Of a DNA stretch of 42,102 bases, positions 1 to 7,780 are shown in pieces. The translations under genes were made by a program, and so were the position numbers. The stretch comes from Massilia cavernae (GTDB taxonomy: Bacteria; Pseudomonadota; Gammaproteobacteria; Burkholderiales; Burkholderiaceae_D). The first letter of the stretch is position 1. Each line of letters starts with the position of its first letter. The stretch covers positions 1-42,102 of the forward strand of contig NZ_QYUP01000093.1 of NCBI RefSeq assembly GCF_003590855.1, written 5' to 3'. The notes beneath the pieces were generated by a model. That model did not search any database, was not told the origin of the DNA, and saw only the letters and a program-made list of their open reading frames with translations.

Positions 1-998
1 AGCTGGCGCCGGCGGCGGCGTGCGCGCAGCCAGCCGGCGGTACCGGTCCATGCCAGGAAGGGCACCGAGAGGGCGCCGCCCAGCAGCAGCAACTGTGCGG
101 CAACCCCGCCCACCCATCCATAGTGCACACCGGCCGCCAGCAGGCTCAGCTTGTGTGCCGTTGTGCTTTCCGAATGTGGGATGTGGCGCAAAAGGGCGCC
201 GCTACTTGGGTCAAGCTGGACATAACTGAGCGCGTTGGCATGAGGTGCGTCCCGCGCCACCATCTCAAAGACCATCGGGCTTTGCGGAGTAGCCGGGAAG
301 CGGATCTGCACTTTCTGCGCCTGCGGCACCAGCGCCTGGGCGCGCGCCAGCAGGTCGGCAAGGGGCAGCGGATTTCCCTCCGCAGCCACGGCTGGCACGG
401 GCGCAGCCTGGCCCCAGTGGAAGGCTTGCGCCATGCCGGTGACGGCGCTGATGAGCAGGATAGGCGCAGCATATATGGCCACGCGCTGGTGGGCGCCGCG
501 CCGCACTGTGGCCAGGCGCCACGCTGCGAAGCCGCCCCCCAGCGTGGCAGCCGCGAACAGCAGCGCCAGGCTGCCCGCAATGGGATCGGGCGCCCCCGTA
601 TATTCGAAGATATGCAACCGCGCCAGCAGGCCGAACGGCCCGCCATACAAGGCCCGCCGGCCCGTGACGCGGGCGCTGCACGGATCGGCGTAGATCCATT
701 GGCCGTCGCTGAAGCGCACCCGCACGGTAGCTTGCGGGTCCCGGTACAGCCGCACGGCCTTGAGGGCGCCGCCGCCGGGGTTGGCGGCGCGGGCGCTGGC
801 GACGATCGCATCGAGGCTTTGGGGAGAAGTACAGGCGGGCGCGGTCAGAAGCCCGGGTGAAAGGCGGGGTTCAAGCTGTTCGCGGAACGCCAGGCCGGCC
901 CCGGTGCCGGCCACCACGACGAACGCCAGTCCGGCGCCAAGGCCGGTCCAGCGGTGCGCCTGCAGGATGTGGCCACGCAGGCGGCTGCTTCGTTTCAC
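1..998 (-). CDS. PepSY-associated transmembrane protein (C-terminus cut by window edge)
   Basis: Open minus-strand frame from a GTG codon at 998 to the window edge, about 332 codons with no stop. It reads a short basic N-terminus (VKRSSRLRGHILQAHRW), a first membrane segment rich in G/A/V, a periplasmic PepSY-like part with RFSDGQWIYADP, then more hydrophobic segments. The HRW motif before the first helix and the order TM, PepSY, TM pair are typical of PepSY-TM (PF03929) proteins, inner-membrane proteins often found beside TonB-receptor iron or copper uptake genes and sometimes involved in ferric-siderophore reduction. The GTG start overlaps the stop of the upstream 35-residue ORF as GTGA, so translation is probably coupled. 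No good ribosome binding site precedes the GTG, which fits coupling. Substrate unknown. Confidence 0.8.
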   Translation of the reverse strand, partial: MKRSSRLRGHILQAHRWTGLGAGLAFVVVAGTGAGLAFREQLEPRLSPGLLTAPACTSPQSLDAIVASARAANPGGGALKAVRLYRDPQATVRVRFSDGQWIYADPCSARVTGRRALYGGPFGLLARLHIFEYTGAPDPIAGSLALLFAAATLGGGFAAWRLATVRRGAHQRVAIYAAPILLISAVTGMAQAFHWGQAAPVPAVAAEGNPLPLADLLARAQALVPQAQKVQIRFPATPQSPMVFEMVARDAPHANALSYVQLDPSSGALLRHIPHSESTTAHKLSLLAAGVHYGWVGGVAAQLLLLGGALSVPFLAWTGTAGWLRARRRRRQ

Positions 999-1102
999 GA
1001 TGCGCGGTACAGCTTTTCGTGGAAGCCGGACACGCGTACCTTGGCGTCGGCGCCGAAGAATGCAATGCACAGCGCAAACATCAGTTTGATCATCGGGTGC
1101 AT
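995..1102 (-). CDS. 35-residue membrane microprotein, translationally coupled to PepSY-TM gene
   Basis: ATG at 1102 preceded by a GGAGA ribosome binding site 5 bases upstream. The product is 35 residues: a short N-terminus, a hydrophobic stretch (MIKLMFALCIAFFGA) able to form one membrane helix or uncleaved signal anchor, then a charged tail ending FHEKLYRAS. Its TGA stop overlaps the GTG start of the PepSY-TM gene by four bases (GTGA). It begins 17 bases after the solute-binding-protein stop, so the three genes look like one transcript. I do not recognise the family. A role as a small partner subunit of the PepSY protein is inferred from coupling and size only. Confidence 0.65.
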   Translation of the reverse strand: MHPMIKLMFALCIAFFGADAKVRVSGFHEKLYRAS

Positions 1103-1119
1103 CGGATTCTCCAGTGAGG

Positions 1120-2709
1120 TCAAGCTGCGAGCCAGACGTGTTCGGCGAAGGTGTAGCCCATGAAGGAGCCGAGCGGGTGCGACGAAACGCCGCGGATGCG
1201 CGCGCTGACGCCCTCCAGGTTGGTGATGAAGACCGGGATGCCGATGCCGCATTTCTCGTGCACCAGCACCTGCATGTCGGCGTACATCCTGCGTCGCTTG
1301 TCCTCGTCGGTCTCGGCGCGCGCCAACACCAGCAACTGGTCGAATTGCTCGTTCTTCCAGCCCGACTCGTTCCATGCCGAGTCGGACTTGAAGAACTGGG
1401 TGAACAGCACGTCCGCGCTTGGACGCGGGTTGATGTTCCCGAAGCCCATGGGCGATTTCATCCAGTGGTTGGACCAGTAGCCGTCGGCCGATACGCGCTT
1501 GACCACGAGGTTCAGGCCAGCCTTCATCCCCGACTGCTGCATCAGCATGGCCATGTCGACCGAACCGGACGCGGCGACCGAGCACACCAGCGGCAGCTTC
1601 ATGCCCAGCGCGCCCGCGCGCTTCAGGTGGAAGCGGGCGCGGTCGGGGTCGTGCTGGCGCTGCGGCAGGCCGGCGAAGTAGAAGCGGTTGTTGGGGGCGA
1701 TCGGCTGGTCGTTGCCGATGACCGCGTAACCGCGGAATGCGGCGCGCTTGATCTGCTCGCGGTCGATCAGGTATTTCATGCCGAGCGTGAAATCGGGATT
1801 GCGGCCGATGCCCATATCCTGGCGGATGATCAGGTCGGTGTACAGGCCCGATTGCGATTCGAGCAGCGCGTAACCCTGGGTACCCTTGATCCGCTTGGTG
1901 GAGCGCGGATTGACTTCATTGATCCAGTCGACGTCGCCCGACAGCAGCGCGTTGACGCGCGCCGATTCGTCGGGAATCCCGAACAGCAGGACTTCGTCGA
2001 GGTAGGGCAGGCCGGGCTTCCAGTAGTTGGGGTTGCGCACGGCGACGGTGCGTACGCCGGGCGTGAATTCCTTGCAGCGGAAGGCGCCGGTGCCGTTCGC
2101 CTTGGTGAAGGCCCTGGTGCCTTCGGCGATGATGACGAAGGGCGCGGTGGCGAGGAGGACCGGCAGGTCGGCGTTGGCGCCCTTGAGCACGATCTCGACC
2201 ATTCCGGGACCGGTGGCGCGCACCGAGTCGAACTGCTGCGCCAGCGAGGCAACCTTCGAGCCGACCGCCGGGTCGTTGTGGCGGTTCAGCGAATACACCA
2301 CGTCGGCCGCGGTGAGCGGCTTCCCGTCGTGGAAGTGGACGCCCTTGCGCAGCCTGACCGTCCAGGTGATGGCGTCGCTGGTGTCGAACGATTCGGCCAG
2401 CGCCATCCGCGGCGCCATCTTCACGTCGAGCGAAGTCAGGCCGCTATAGAACAGGTGGGCGCGGATATAGTCGGTCGACAGCGAACCCTTGGCAGGATCG
2501 AGCGTGTCCGCGGTGGAGCTTGACTGCGTGGCCACCGTCAGGCGCCCGCCCTTGCGCGGCTGCGCAGCGGCGGCGTGGGCGGCGTAGGGCAGCCCGGCCC
2601 CGGCCGCCATGCTTCCGGCCAGCAGCGCCCGCAACAGGGTGCGGCGCGACATCTCGCCGCTATCGCCATCGCCGCAATCAGCGCCGTTCAGGGTAGTCGC
2701 TTCGGTCAT
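1120..2709 (-). CDS. Tat-exported ABC transporter substrate-binding protein, family 5 (peptide/opine type)
   Basis: 529-residue periplasmic binding protein of the SBP_bac_5 family (DppA/OppA/NikA type). Residues 21-45 hold a twin-arginine signal (SRRTLLR then a hydrophobic stretch to AAHAAAA). The body shows family hallmarks: LTVATQSSS, TWTVRLRKGVHFHDGKPLTAADVVYSLNR, and a C-terminal region ending in HVWLAA. The ATG at 2709 is preferred because AAGGA lies 6-7 bases upstream; an in-frame codon at 2757 would add a non-signal-like extension. Family 5 proteins bring oligopeptides, nickel or opines to an ABC permease, but no permease or ATPase genes follow. Instead a microprotein and a PepSY-TM gene are downstream, so this is an orphan or split system. 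Ligand not predictable. Confidence 0.85.
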   Translation of the reverse strand: MTEATTLNGADCGDGDSGEMSRRTLLRALLAGSMAAGAGLPYAAHAAAAQPRKGGRLTVATQSSSTADTLDPAKGSLSTDYIRAHLFYSGLTSLDVKMAPRMALAESFDTSDAITWTVRLRKGVHFHDGKPLTAADVVYSLNRHNDPAVGSKVASLAQQFDSVRATGPGMVEIVLKGANADLPVLLATAPFVIIAEGTRAFTKANGTGAFRCKEFTPGVRTVAVRNPNYWKPGLPYLDEVLLFGIPDESARVNALLSGDVDWINEVNPRSTKRIKGTQGYALLESQSGLYTDLIIRQDMGIGRNPDFTLGMKYLIDREQIKRAAFRGYAVIGNDQPIAPNNRFYFAGLPQRQHDPDRARFHLKRAGALGMKLPLVCSVAASGSVDMAMLMQQSGMKAGLNLVVKRVSADGYWSNHWMKSPMGFGNINPRPSADVLFTQFFKSDSAWNESGWKNEQFDQLLVLARAETDEDKRRRMYADMQVLVHEKCGIGIPVFITNLEGVSARIRGVSSHPLGSFMGYTFAEHVWLAA

Positions 2710-3018
2710 CGGTATTCCTTGTGGGCAGTAAAACAGTACTACGATTACATCACACATGAGCGGCGCGATTGTCGCGTTTGCAAGCCCGGCCAGCGTATAT
2801 TCGATTGGTTTTCACGCCTTGTACAGCATAGATTGCTGCCCTTGCCGGCGCCGTACAAAATGCCGCCAGTCGCGTTTCTTCGGTGGCGAAATGTCGTCGC
2901 ATGCTAGCAACTAAGCAGAAAAATCCGAACTTGCTCCGTACAATGAATCAGGTGGTAATGCAGGCAACATACCTCTACATGGCAGTTCGTTATCAATTAG
3001 AAAACGAGGGCGAAACAG
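2710..3018. other. Divergent intergenic region
   Basis: 309 bases between the divergent solute-binding-protein gene and the acyltransferase-like gene. It is more AT-rich than its flanks, as expected for a two-way promoter region. I found no convincing -35/-10 pair, repeat or small coding frame. Confidence 0.5.
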
Positions 3019-4230
3019 ATGGACCAGACCTATATTTATACCAGCGGGGCCACGACAGCCGCCGCCGCCCGCGTCGACACCGCAGCTGCGAAGCTGGTGC
3101 GCTCGCGGATCGCCGTCATCGACGTGATGCGCGGCCTGATCATGCTGATCATGCTGTTCGACCATGTGCGCGAAACAATCTACCTGCACATGCAGGTCGG
3201 CGACCCGATGGACGTGCAGGCGACCGCACCCGAATTGTTCTTCACCCGCATGGCTGCCCATTTCTGCGCGCCGGTGTTCGTGTTCCTGACCGGCCTGTCG
3301 GCCTGGCTGTACGCCCACCCGGCCGCCGGCCCGCGCAACGCCACCGGCTTCCTGGTCAAGCGCGGCATGCTGCTGATCTTCCTGGAACTCGTGTTCGTCA
3401 ACTTCGCCTGGTCCGGCAAGATTCCATCGCCGGTGATCTACCTGCAGGTGATCTGGGTGATCGGGCTGGCGATGATCATCCTTGCGCTGGTCCACCGCCT
3501 GCCGCTCAAGGTGCTCGGCGCGGTCGGACTGGCCATCGTGTTCGGCCATAACGCGCTGACCTGGATGAGCTTCGAGCCGGGTACTTTCGCCTACTACGTA
3601 TGGACCGTCCTGCTGCACCGCGGCTTCCTGATTCCCGAAGGCGTGATGAAGCTGAAGGTCACCTACCCGCTGCTGCCTTGGGTAGGCGTGATCCTGGTCG
3701 GCTACGCTGCCGGTCCGCTGTATTCCGCCGTCATGGCGCCGGAACGCCGCCAGCGGCTGCTGCGCATGCTCGGCGTCGGTTGCCTGCTCCTGCTTGCAGT
3801 CCTGCGCGGCTTCAATATCTACGGCGAGAACCTGCCATGGGTGCACGGCGATACCGCGATCCAGACCGTGATGTCGTTCTTTAACTTCACCAAATATCCA
3901 CCGTCACTCGACTTCCTGCTGCTGACGCTCGGCGTGGCCATGCTGGGACTCGCGTACTTCGAAAAGATCGACAACTGGTTCACCCGGGCCTGCGCCACCT
4001 TCGGCGGCGCGCCGATGTTCTACTACCTGCTTCACCTGTACCTGCTGCTCGGCCTGCAGCACGTGCTGGTGGCGGTATTCGGCGCCAATCACGGCGAGCG
4101 CTTCGGGGTGGATTCCGTCTGGCCGATCTGGGTGCTGTCGGTGGTGCTGATGCCGGTGCTGTACGTCCCGTGCCGCGCCTTCGCACGCTTCAAACGGACC
4201 TCCAGCCAGGCGTGGGTGAGGTATTTCTGA
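3019..4230 (+). CDS. Heparan-alpha-glucosaminide N-acetyltransferase-like membrane protein (DUF1624 type)
   Basis: 403-residue polytopic inner-membrane protein. After about 28 polar N-terminal residues comes SRIAVIDVMRGLIMLIMLFDH (residues 29-49). The D-x-x-RG and DH signature is the hallmark of the DUF1624/HGSNAT acyltransferase superfamily, where the conserved His near the first helix handles the acyl group. About ten hydrophobic segments follow. Members transfer acetyl groups from cytosolic acetyl-CoA to sugars across the membrane or modify surface polysaccharide; the acceptor here is unknown. The stop codon overlaps the next gene's start as TGATG, so the two are co-translated. Confidence 0.8.
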   Translation: MDQTYIYTSGATTAAAARVDTAAAKLVRSRIAVIDVMRGLIMLIMLFDHVRETIYLHMQVGDPMDVQATAPELFFTRMAAHFCAPVFVFLTGLSAWLYAHPAAGPRNATGFLVKRGMLLIFLELVFVNFAWSGKIPSPVIYLQVIWVIGLAMIILALVHRLPLKVLGAVGLAIVFGHNALTWMSFEPGTFAYYVWTVLLHRGFLIPEGVMKLKVTYPLLPWVGVILVGYAAGPLYSAVMAPERRQRLLRMLGVGCLLLLAVLRGFNIYGENLPWVHGDTAIQTVMSFFNFTKYPPSLDFLLLTLGVAMLGLAYFEKIDNWFTRACATFGGAPMFYYLLHLYLLLGLQHVLVAVFGANHGERFGVDSVWPIWVLSVVLMPVLYVPCRAFARFKRTSSQAWVRYF

Positions 4231-4961
4231 TGCCGGGGCCACGAGGCAAAGCCGTGGCTGCGCTGATTCTGGCGGCCGCCACTGCAAACGTGGCAGCCGT
4301 CGAGGACACCGGCACTCCGGGCAGCGGCAAGTGGGAAATCAAAGCCGGTATCGGCGCCCAGCGCAGTAGCGGCAATTGGGAACTGGGCGCGCCCGAATCC
4401 GAGCTGAATTACGGCGCCGGCGCGAACACCCAGCTCGTGCTTGGGGTGCGCCGTGTCCAGCTGCGCGAGCGCGGCCAGGCCTCGGTGAGCGGCTGGGGCA
4501 GCGCGACGGCGGGCGTGAAATGGCGCTTCGCCGACCAGGACGAAAGCGGCGTCGACCTTGGCCTGATGCCGGCCTTCAGCTGGAACCTGTCGTCCAGCGC
4601 CGAGCGGCGCGGCCTGGTGGAACCGGGACGCAGCATTGCGCTGCCGCTGCTGCTTGGCTACAAGCGCGGTGTGACCGGCATTTATGCCGAGGCGGGCCGC
4701 AACCTGATCGAGCATGGCGACGATGAATGGCTGGCCGGCGTCAAGCTCACCAACGACTGCCTGCCTGCGGTGGAATGCCGGGCCGAGGTGCAGCACAGCG
4801 TGGCCCGGCGCCAGATCGGACACACGGAGGTCAACCTCGGCTTCAAGTGGCGCCTGGCGGAGGATGTGATCCTTGACGCCAGCGCCGGGCGCGACCTGCA
4901 CCCGCACGACGCCACACAGAACCAGGCAATTTTCTATTTCGGCATTCAACTGATGCGCTGA
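4230..4961 (+). CDS. Exported beta-barrel-like hypothetical protein
   Basis: 243-residue product when started at the ATG (4230) that overlaps the upstream stop as TGATG; a longer frame from 4170 would run inside the upstream gene. The N-terminus MPGPRGKAVAALILAAATANVAA is a signal peptide. The mature part is built of alternating short strands (GKWEIKAGIG, TAGVKWRF, VNLGFKWRL, IFYFGIQLM) and ends in a hydrophobic/aromatic strand, as outer-membrane barrels do. It resembles the MetA-pathway/transporter-like barrel proteins (PF13557 type), but I cannot assign a substrate. It lies 33 bases before aspA. Confidence 0.7.
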   Translation: MPGPRGKAVAALILAAATANVAAVEDTGTPGSGKWEIKAGIGAQRSSGNWELGAPESELNYGAGANTQLVLGVRRVQLRERGQASVSGWGSATAGVKWRFADQDESGVDLGLMPAFSWNLSSSAERRGLVEPGRSIALPLLLGYKRGVTGIYAEAGRNLIEHGDDEWLAGVKLTNDCLPAVECRAEVQHSVARRQIGHTEVNLGFKWRLAEDVILDASAGRDLHPHDATQNQAIFYFGIQLMR

Positions 4962-4994
4962 ACAAAGCCGCCCAAGGCGGACACGGAGAACACA

Positions 4995-6413
4995 ATGACG
5001 ATGACAAGCACGGCGCCGGACTACCGGACCGAATACGACCTGCTGGGCGAACGCCTTGTACCTGCCACCGCCAGCTACGGTGTGCACACCCTGCGCGCGA
5101 TCGAGAACTTCCCGGTCAGCGGGGTTGTCCTGGCGCGCTATCCCGACCTGGTGGAAGCGCTGGCCAGCATCAAGCAGGCCGCGGCGCAGGCCAACTGCAC
5201 GCTCGGCGTGCTGGACCCGGGCAAGGCGGCGGCGATCGTGCGCGCCTGCGAAGAGATCCGCGCCGGCGCCTTGCACGACCAGTTCGCGGTCGACATGATC
5301 CAGGGCGGCGCCGGCACTTCAACCAACATGAATGCCAACGAGGTGATCGCCAACCGCGCGCTCGAGCTGATGGGGCATATGCGCGGCGACTATACACGCC
5401 TGCACCCGAACGAAGACGTGAACCTGTCGCAGAGCACCAACGACGTCTACCCCAGCGCCCTCAAGCTGGCCATGCACGCCGCCAGCCTGCGTCTGCTCGA
5501 CGCCATGCACGCGCTGCGGCTGGCGTTCGAGGACAAGGCCGACGCCTTCGCGAGCGTGCTGAAGATGGGCCGCACCCAGCTGCAGGACGCGGTGCCGATG
5601 ACCCTTGGCCAGGAATTCGCCAGCTATGGCGCGATGCTGGCCGGCGACGAGCGCGCGCTGCGCGCCGCGCTGCTGCCGCTGCGCGAGATCAGCCTGGGCG
5701 CCACTGCCATCGGCACCGGCATCAATGCGCCGCCCGGTTATACCGCCGTGGTGCGCGCCGAGCTGGCTCATATCACCGGCCTTGACCTGCACACGGCGCC
5801 AGACCTGGTGGCCGCCACCCAGGACACCGACGCTTTCGTCGCGCTGTCGGCGGTCCTCAAGCGCACCGCGATCAAGCTATCCAAGGTGTGCAATGACCTG
5901 CGCCTGCTCGCCTCCGGCCCGCGCGCCGGCTTTGCCGACATCGGCCTGCCGCCGATGCAGGCGGGGTCGAGCATCATGCCGGGCAAGGTCAACCCGGTGA
6001 TTCCGGAAGTGGTGAACCAGATCGCTTTCGAAGTGATCGGCAACGACCTGACCGTCAGCCTTGCGGCCGAAGCGGGCCAGCTGCAGTTGAACGCCTTCGA
6101 ACCGGTGATCGCCTTCAGCCTGTTCAAGAGCCTGGAACACCTGCGTGCCGGCTGCACGCTGCTGGAAACGCGCTGCATCCGCGGCATCACGGCCAACCCG
6201 GAGCAGCTGCGCGCCACGGTGATGACCTCGGCGGGACTTGCCACCGCGCTCAACCCGAGCCTGGGCTATATCCGCACCAGCGCGATCGCAAGCGAGGCCA
6301 TCGCCACGGGACGCGGCATTGCGGAACTGGTGGTGGAGAAGGGATGGATGAGCGGGGCGCAGATCGACGAACTGCTGCGCCCTGAACTGCTGACCAGGCC
6401 GCGCGCGGCCTGA
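4995..6413 (+). CDS. aspA: Aspartate ammonia-lyase
   Basis: 472-residue cytosolic enzyme of the aspartase/fumarase superfamily, close to the 478 residues usual for AspA. It deaminates L-aspartate to fumarate and ammonia. The superfamily signature GSSIMPGKVNP is at about residues 324-334; it contains the flexible loop with the catalytic Ser and the substrate-binding Lys/Asn. Other family blocks are GGAGTSTNMNANEVIANRAL, NLSQSTNDVYPSA and GRTQLQDAVPMTLGQEF. GGAGTSTNMN and the lysine-rich loop favour aspartase over class II fumarase. A GGAGA ribosome binding site precedes the ATG. It converges on the cupin gene 15 bases away and could drain aspartate made by the catabolic cluster there. Confidence 0.93.
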   Translation: MTMTSTAPDYRTEYDLLGERLVPATASYGVHTLRAIENFPVSGVVLARYPDLVEALASIKQAAAQANCTLGVLDPGKAAAIVRACEEIRAGALHDQFAVDMIQGGAGTSTNMNANEVIANRALELMGHMRGDYTRLHPNEDVNLSQSTNDVYPSALKLAMHAASLRLLDAMHALRLAFEDKADAFASVLKMGRTQLQDAVPMTLGQEFASYGAMLAGDERALRAALLPLREISLGATAIGTGINAPPGYTAVVRAELAHITGLDLHTAPDLVAATQDTDAFVALSAVLKRTAIKLSKVCNDLRLLASGPRAGFADIGLPPMQAGSSIMPGKVNPVIPEVVNQIAFEVIGNDLTVSLAAEAGQLQLNAFEPVIAFSLFKSLEHLRAGCTLLETRCIRGITANPEQLRATVMTSAGLATALNPSLGYIRTSAIASEAIATGRGIAELVVEKGWMSGAQIDELLRPELLTRPRAA

Positions 6414-6418
6414 TCTAC

Positions 6419-6444
6419 GACCGGACGCTTAGCTGCGTTCGGTC
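6419..6444. terminator. Convergent-gene hairpin (possible bidirectional terminator)
   Basis: A 10-bp stem GACCGGACGC / GCGTTCGGTC (one G-U pair) with loop TTAGCT sits in the 15-base gap between the convergent aspA and cupin genes and overlaps the cupin stop. There is no clear U-tract on either strand, so it may only stabilise 3' ends. Confidence 0.45.
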
Positions 6445-6791
6445 ACCACCCAGAACTTGCTGGCTGGTACAACGATCTCAAAGATGCCCTTGAAGCCCGG
6501 CGGAATGATGCCGGTGTCGCCGGCCGCGTATTCCTTGACGCCCGAGCCGTCCGGCAGCGCGATCTGCACCTTGCCGGTCAGGATGTGGAAGAACTCGTGC
6601 TTGGTGTCGGCCAGTTCGATGCGGTAGGATCCCGCTTCGGCCTTCCAGGTGCCGGCGCGCACGCCGTGCACGGCGTTGGCGAAATACTCCTGGCTGGTGC
6701 GCAGCGGCTTGCCCTTGATGCGCTTGTCTTCATCCGGGAACTGCTCGGTGATTTTCGGTTCGATATCGTTAAAACGGATCATTTGGGTCAT
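6429..6791 (-). CDS. Small cupin-domain protein
   Basis: 120-residue single-domain cupin. Motif 1 is around SYRIELADTKHEFFHILTG and motif 2 around AAGDTGIIPPGFKGIFEI; the spacing fits the Cupin_3/DUF861 family (related to (S)-ureidoglycine aminohydrolase). Of two adjacent ATG codons the one at 6791 is best spaced from AAGGAA. It is the last gene of the minus-strand cluster, 26 bases after the M14 deacylase. Function unknown; such cupins often act as isomerases or small-molecule hydrolases in catabolic clusters. Confidence 0.75.
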   Translation of the reverse strand: MTQMIRFNDIEPKITEQFPDEDKRIKGKPLRTSQEYFANAVHGVRAGTWKAEAGSYRIELADTKHEFFHILTGKVQIALPDGSGVKEYAAGDTGIIPPGFKGIFEIVVPASKFWVVTERS

Positions 6792-6817
6792 CATGTTTCC
6801 TTGGTTGGGTGGACAAA

Positions 6818-7780
6818 TCAATCGAGCAGCCGGCCGAAGCGGACGACCGTGACGCCGGCACGCACCTGGCGCAGCGACGGCATTACCAGCACGCAGCCGG
6901 GGTAGGGCGTCTGTACGGGCACGCCTTCGTTCCAGCCGATCACGCTGCCGGCGGCTGGGAAGGTTTCAAGGCCCTTGTACGGGCCGGCAAAGCGGAAATC
7001 GATACTCTTCGCGACGATAGGCTCGGTCACGCGCACCACGCGCGGTTCGCCCGCATCCGGCACCAGCCAGCCGGCCGGCAGGTCGGCCGCGTCAAGGTTG
7101 CCGGCGGCGAGCAGGAAGCGCGCGCAGCTGTCTTTCGCCACAGTGACGGCGGCCGCTTCCCAGTGCTGGCCGCACTCGATCAGCAGGGCGTTCTTGTCGC
7201 TTGCAGGATTGCCGAAATCGCCGTAGTCGCGCATGCGCCGGCCTTCGGGATGGCCTTCGTCGCTGATGATCCAGCTTGGCGAGCCCAGTTTGCGGGCGAG
7301 GGCGATGCCCTTGTCCAGCGGGCCGCACACATTCAGGGGCGCGCAGCGCTCGTGCATCGAATGCAGGTCGAGCAGCAGGTCGACGCTGTCGAGCATCGGC
7401 CGCAGCGCGCGGGCGCGCCGCAGTTCGCTCGAATCGCGGCTTTCGTCATCCAGCGCCGCCCCGGTCCACACCCGGTTGAAATCCTGGTCGACGAAGCGCG
7501 AAGCGTCGGGTTTCTCGGGATCGAAGCGCTGGTAAGCTTCGACGTTGGCGAACGACAGCGTGATCCGGCCGCGGCGCGGCCGCACGCCGGCGTCGAGCAG
7601 GCCCTTCACCGCGATCGCGCCGCACACCTCGTTGCCATGGGTGAGGGCATTGATCATGGTGTGCTTGCCCGGCACGCCGCTGTCGTAGCTGTACACGTAG
7701 GGGATTCCGGCATTTCCTTCAGCGTAGGCGCGCAGGTCGGGGAACTCCACTTCGATCGGGTACTTTTCCTGTTCGCTCAC
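6818..7780 (-). CDS. M14-family deacylase (succinylglutamate desuccinylase/aspartoacylase family)
   Basis: 320-residue zinc hydrolase. HGNE at residues 48-51 gives the first His and Glu zinc ligands and DLHS supplies the second His. NRVW and ALLIECGQHW match the AstE/aspartoacylase branch. It should release an acyl group (succinyl, acetyl or similar) from an N-acylated amino acid. Start: GTG at 7780, overlapping the upstream dehydrogenase stop as GTGA. A longer frame from 7954 is rejected because it would lie inside the dehydrogenase. Neighbours are an aldehyde dehydrogenase and a class III aminotransferase, as in pathways that deacylate an N-acyl diamino acid and then transaminate and oxidise it. 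Exact substrate unknown. Confidence 0.85.
   Translation of the reverse strand: MSEQEKYPIEVEFPDLRAYAEGNAGIPYVYSYDSGVPGKHTMINALTHGNEVCGAIAVKGLLDAGVRPRRGRITLSFANVEAYQRFDPEKPDASRFVDQDFNRVWTGAALDDESRDSSELRRARALRPMLDSVDLLLDLHSMHERCAPLNVCGPLDKGIALARKLGSPSWIISDEGHPEGRRMRDYGDFGNPASDKNALLIECGQHWEAAAVTVAKDSCARFLLAAGNLDAADLPAGWLVPDAGEPRVVRVTEPIVAKSIDFRFAGPYKGLETFPAAGSVIGWNEGVPVQTPYPGCVLVMPSLRQVRAGVTVVRFGRLLD

Noticed and set aside
123-860. Long plus-strand frame over the PepSY-TM gene
   Set aside because: Arg/His/Gly-rich composition with no family resemblance; it is the antisense shadow of a high-GC coding frame.
1114-2523. 469-codon plus-strand frame opposite the solute-binding protein
   Set aside because: Low-complexity Val/Gly/Arg/His shadow; the opposite strand carries a complete recognised protein.
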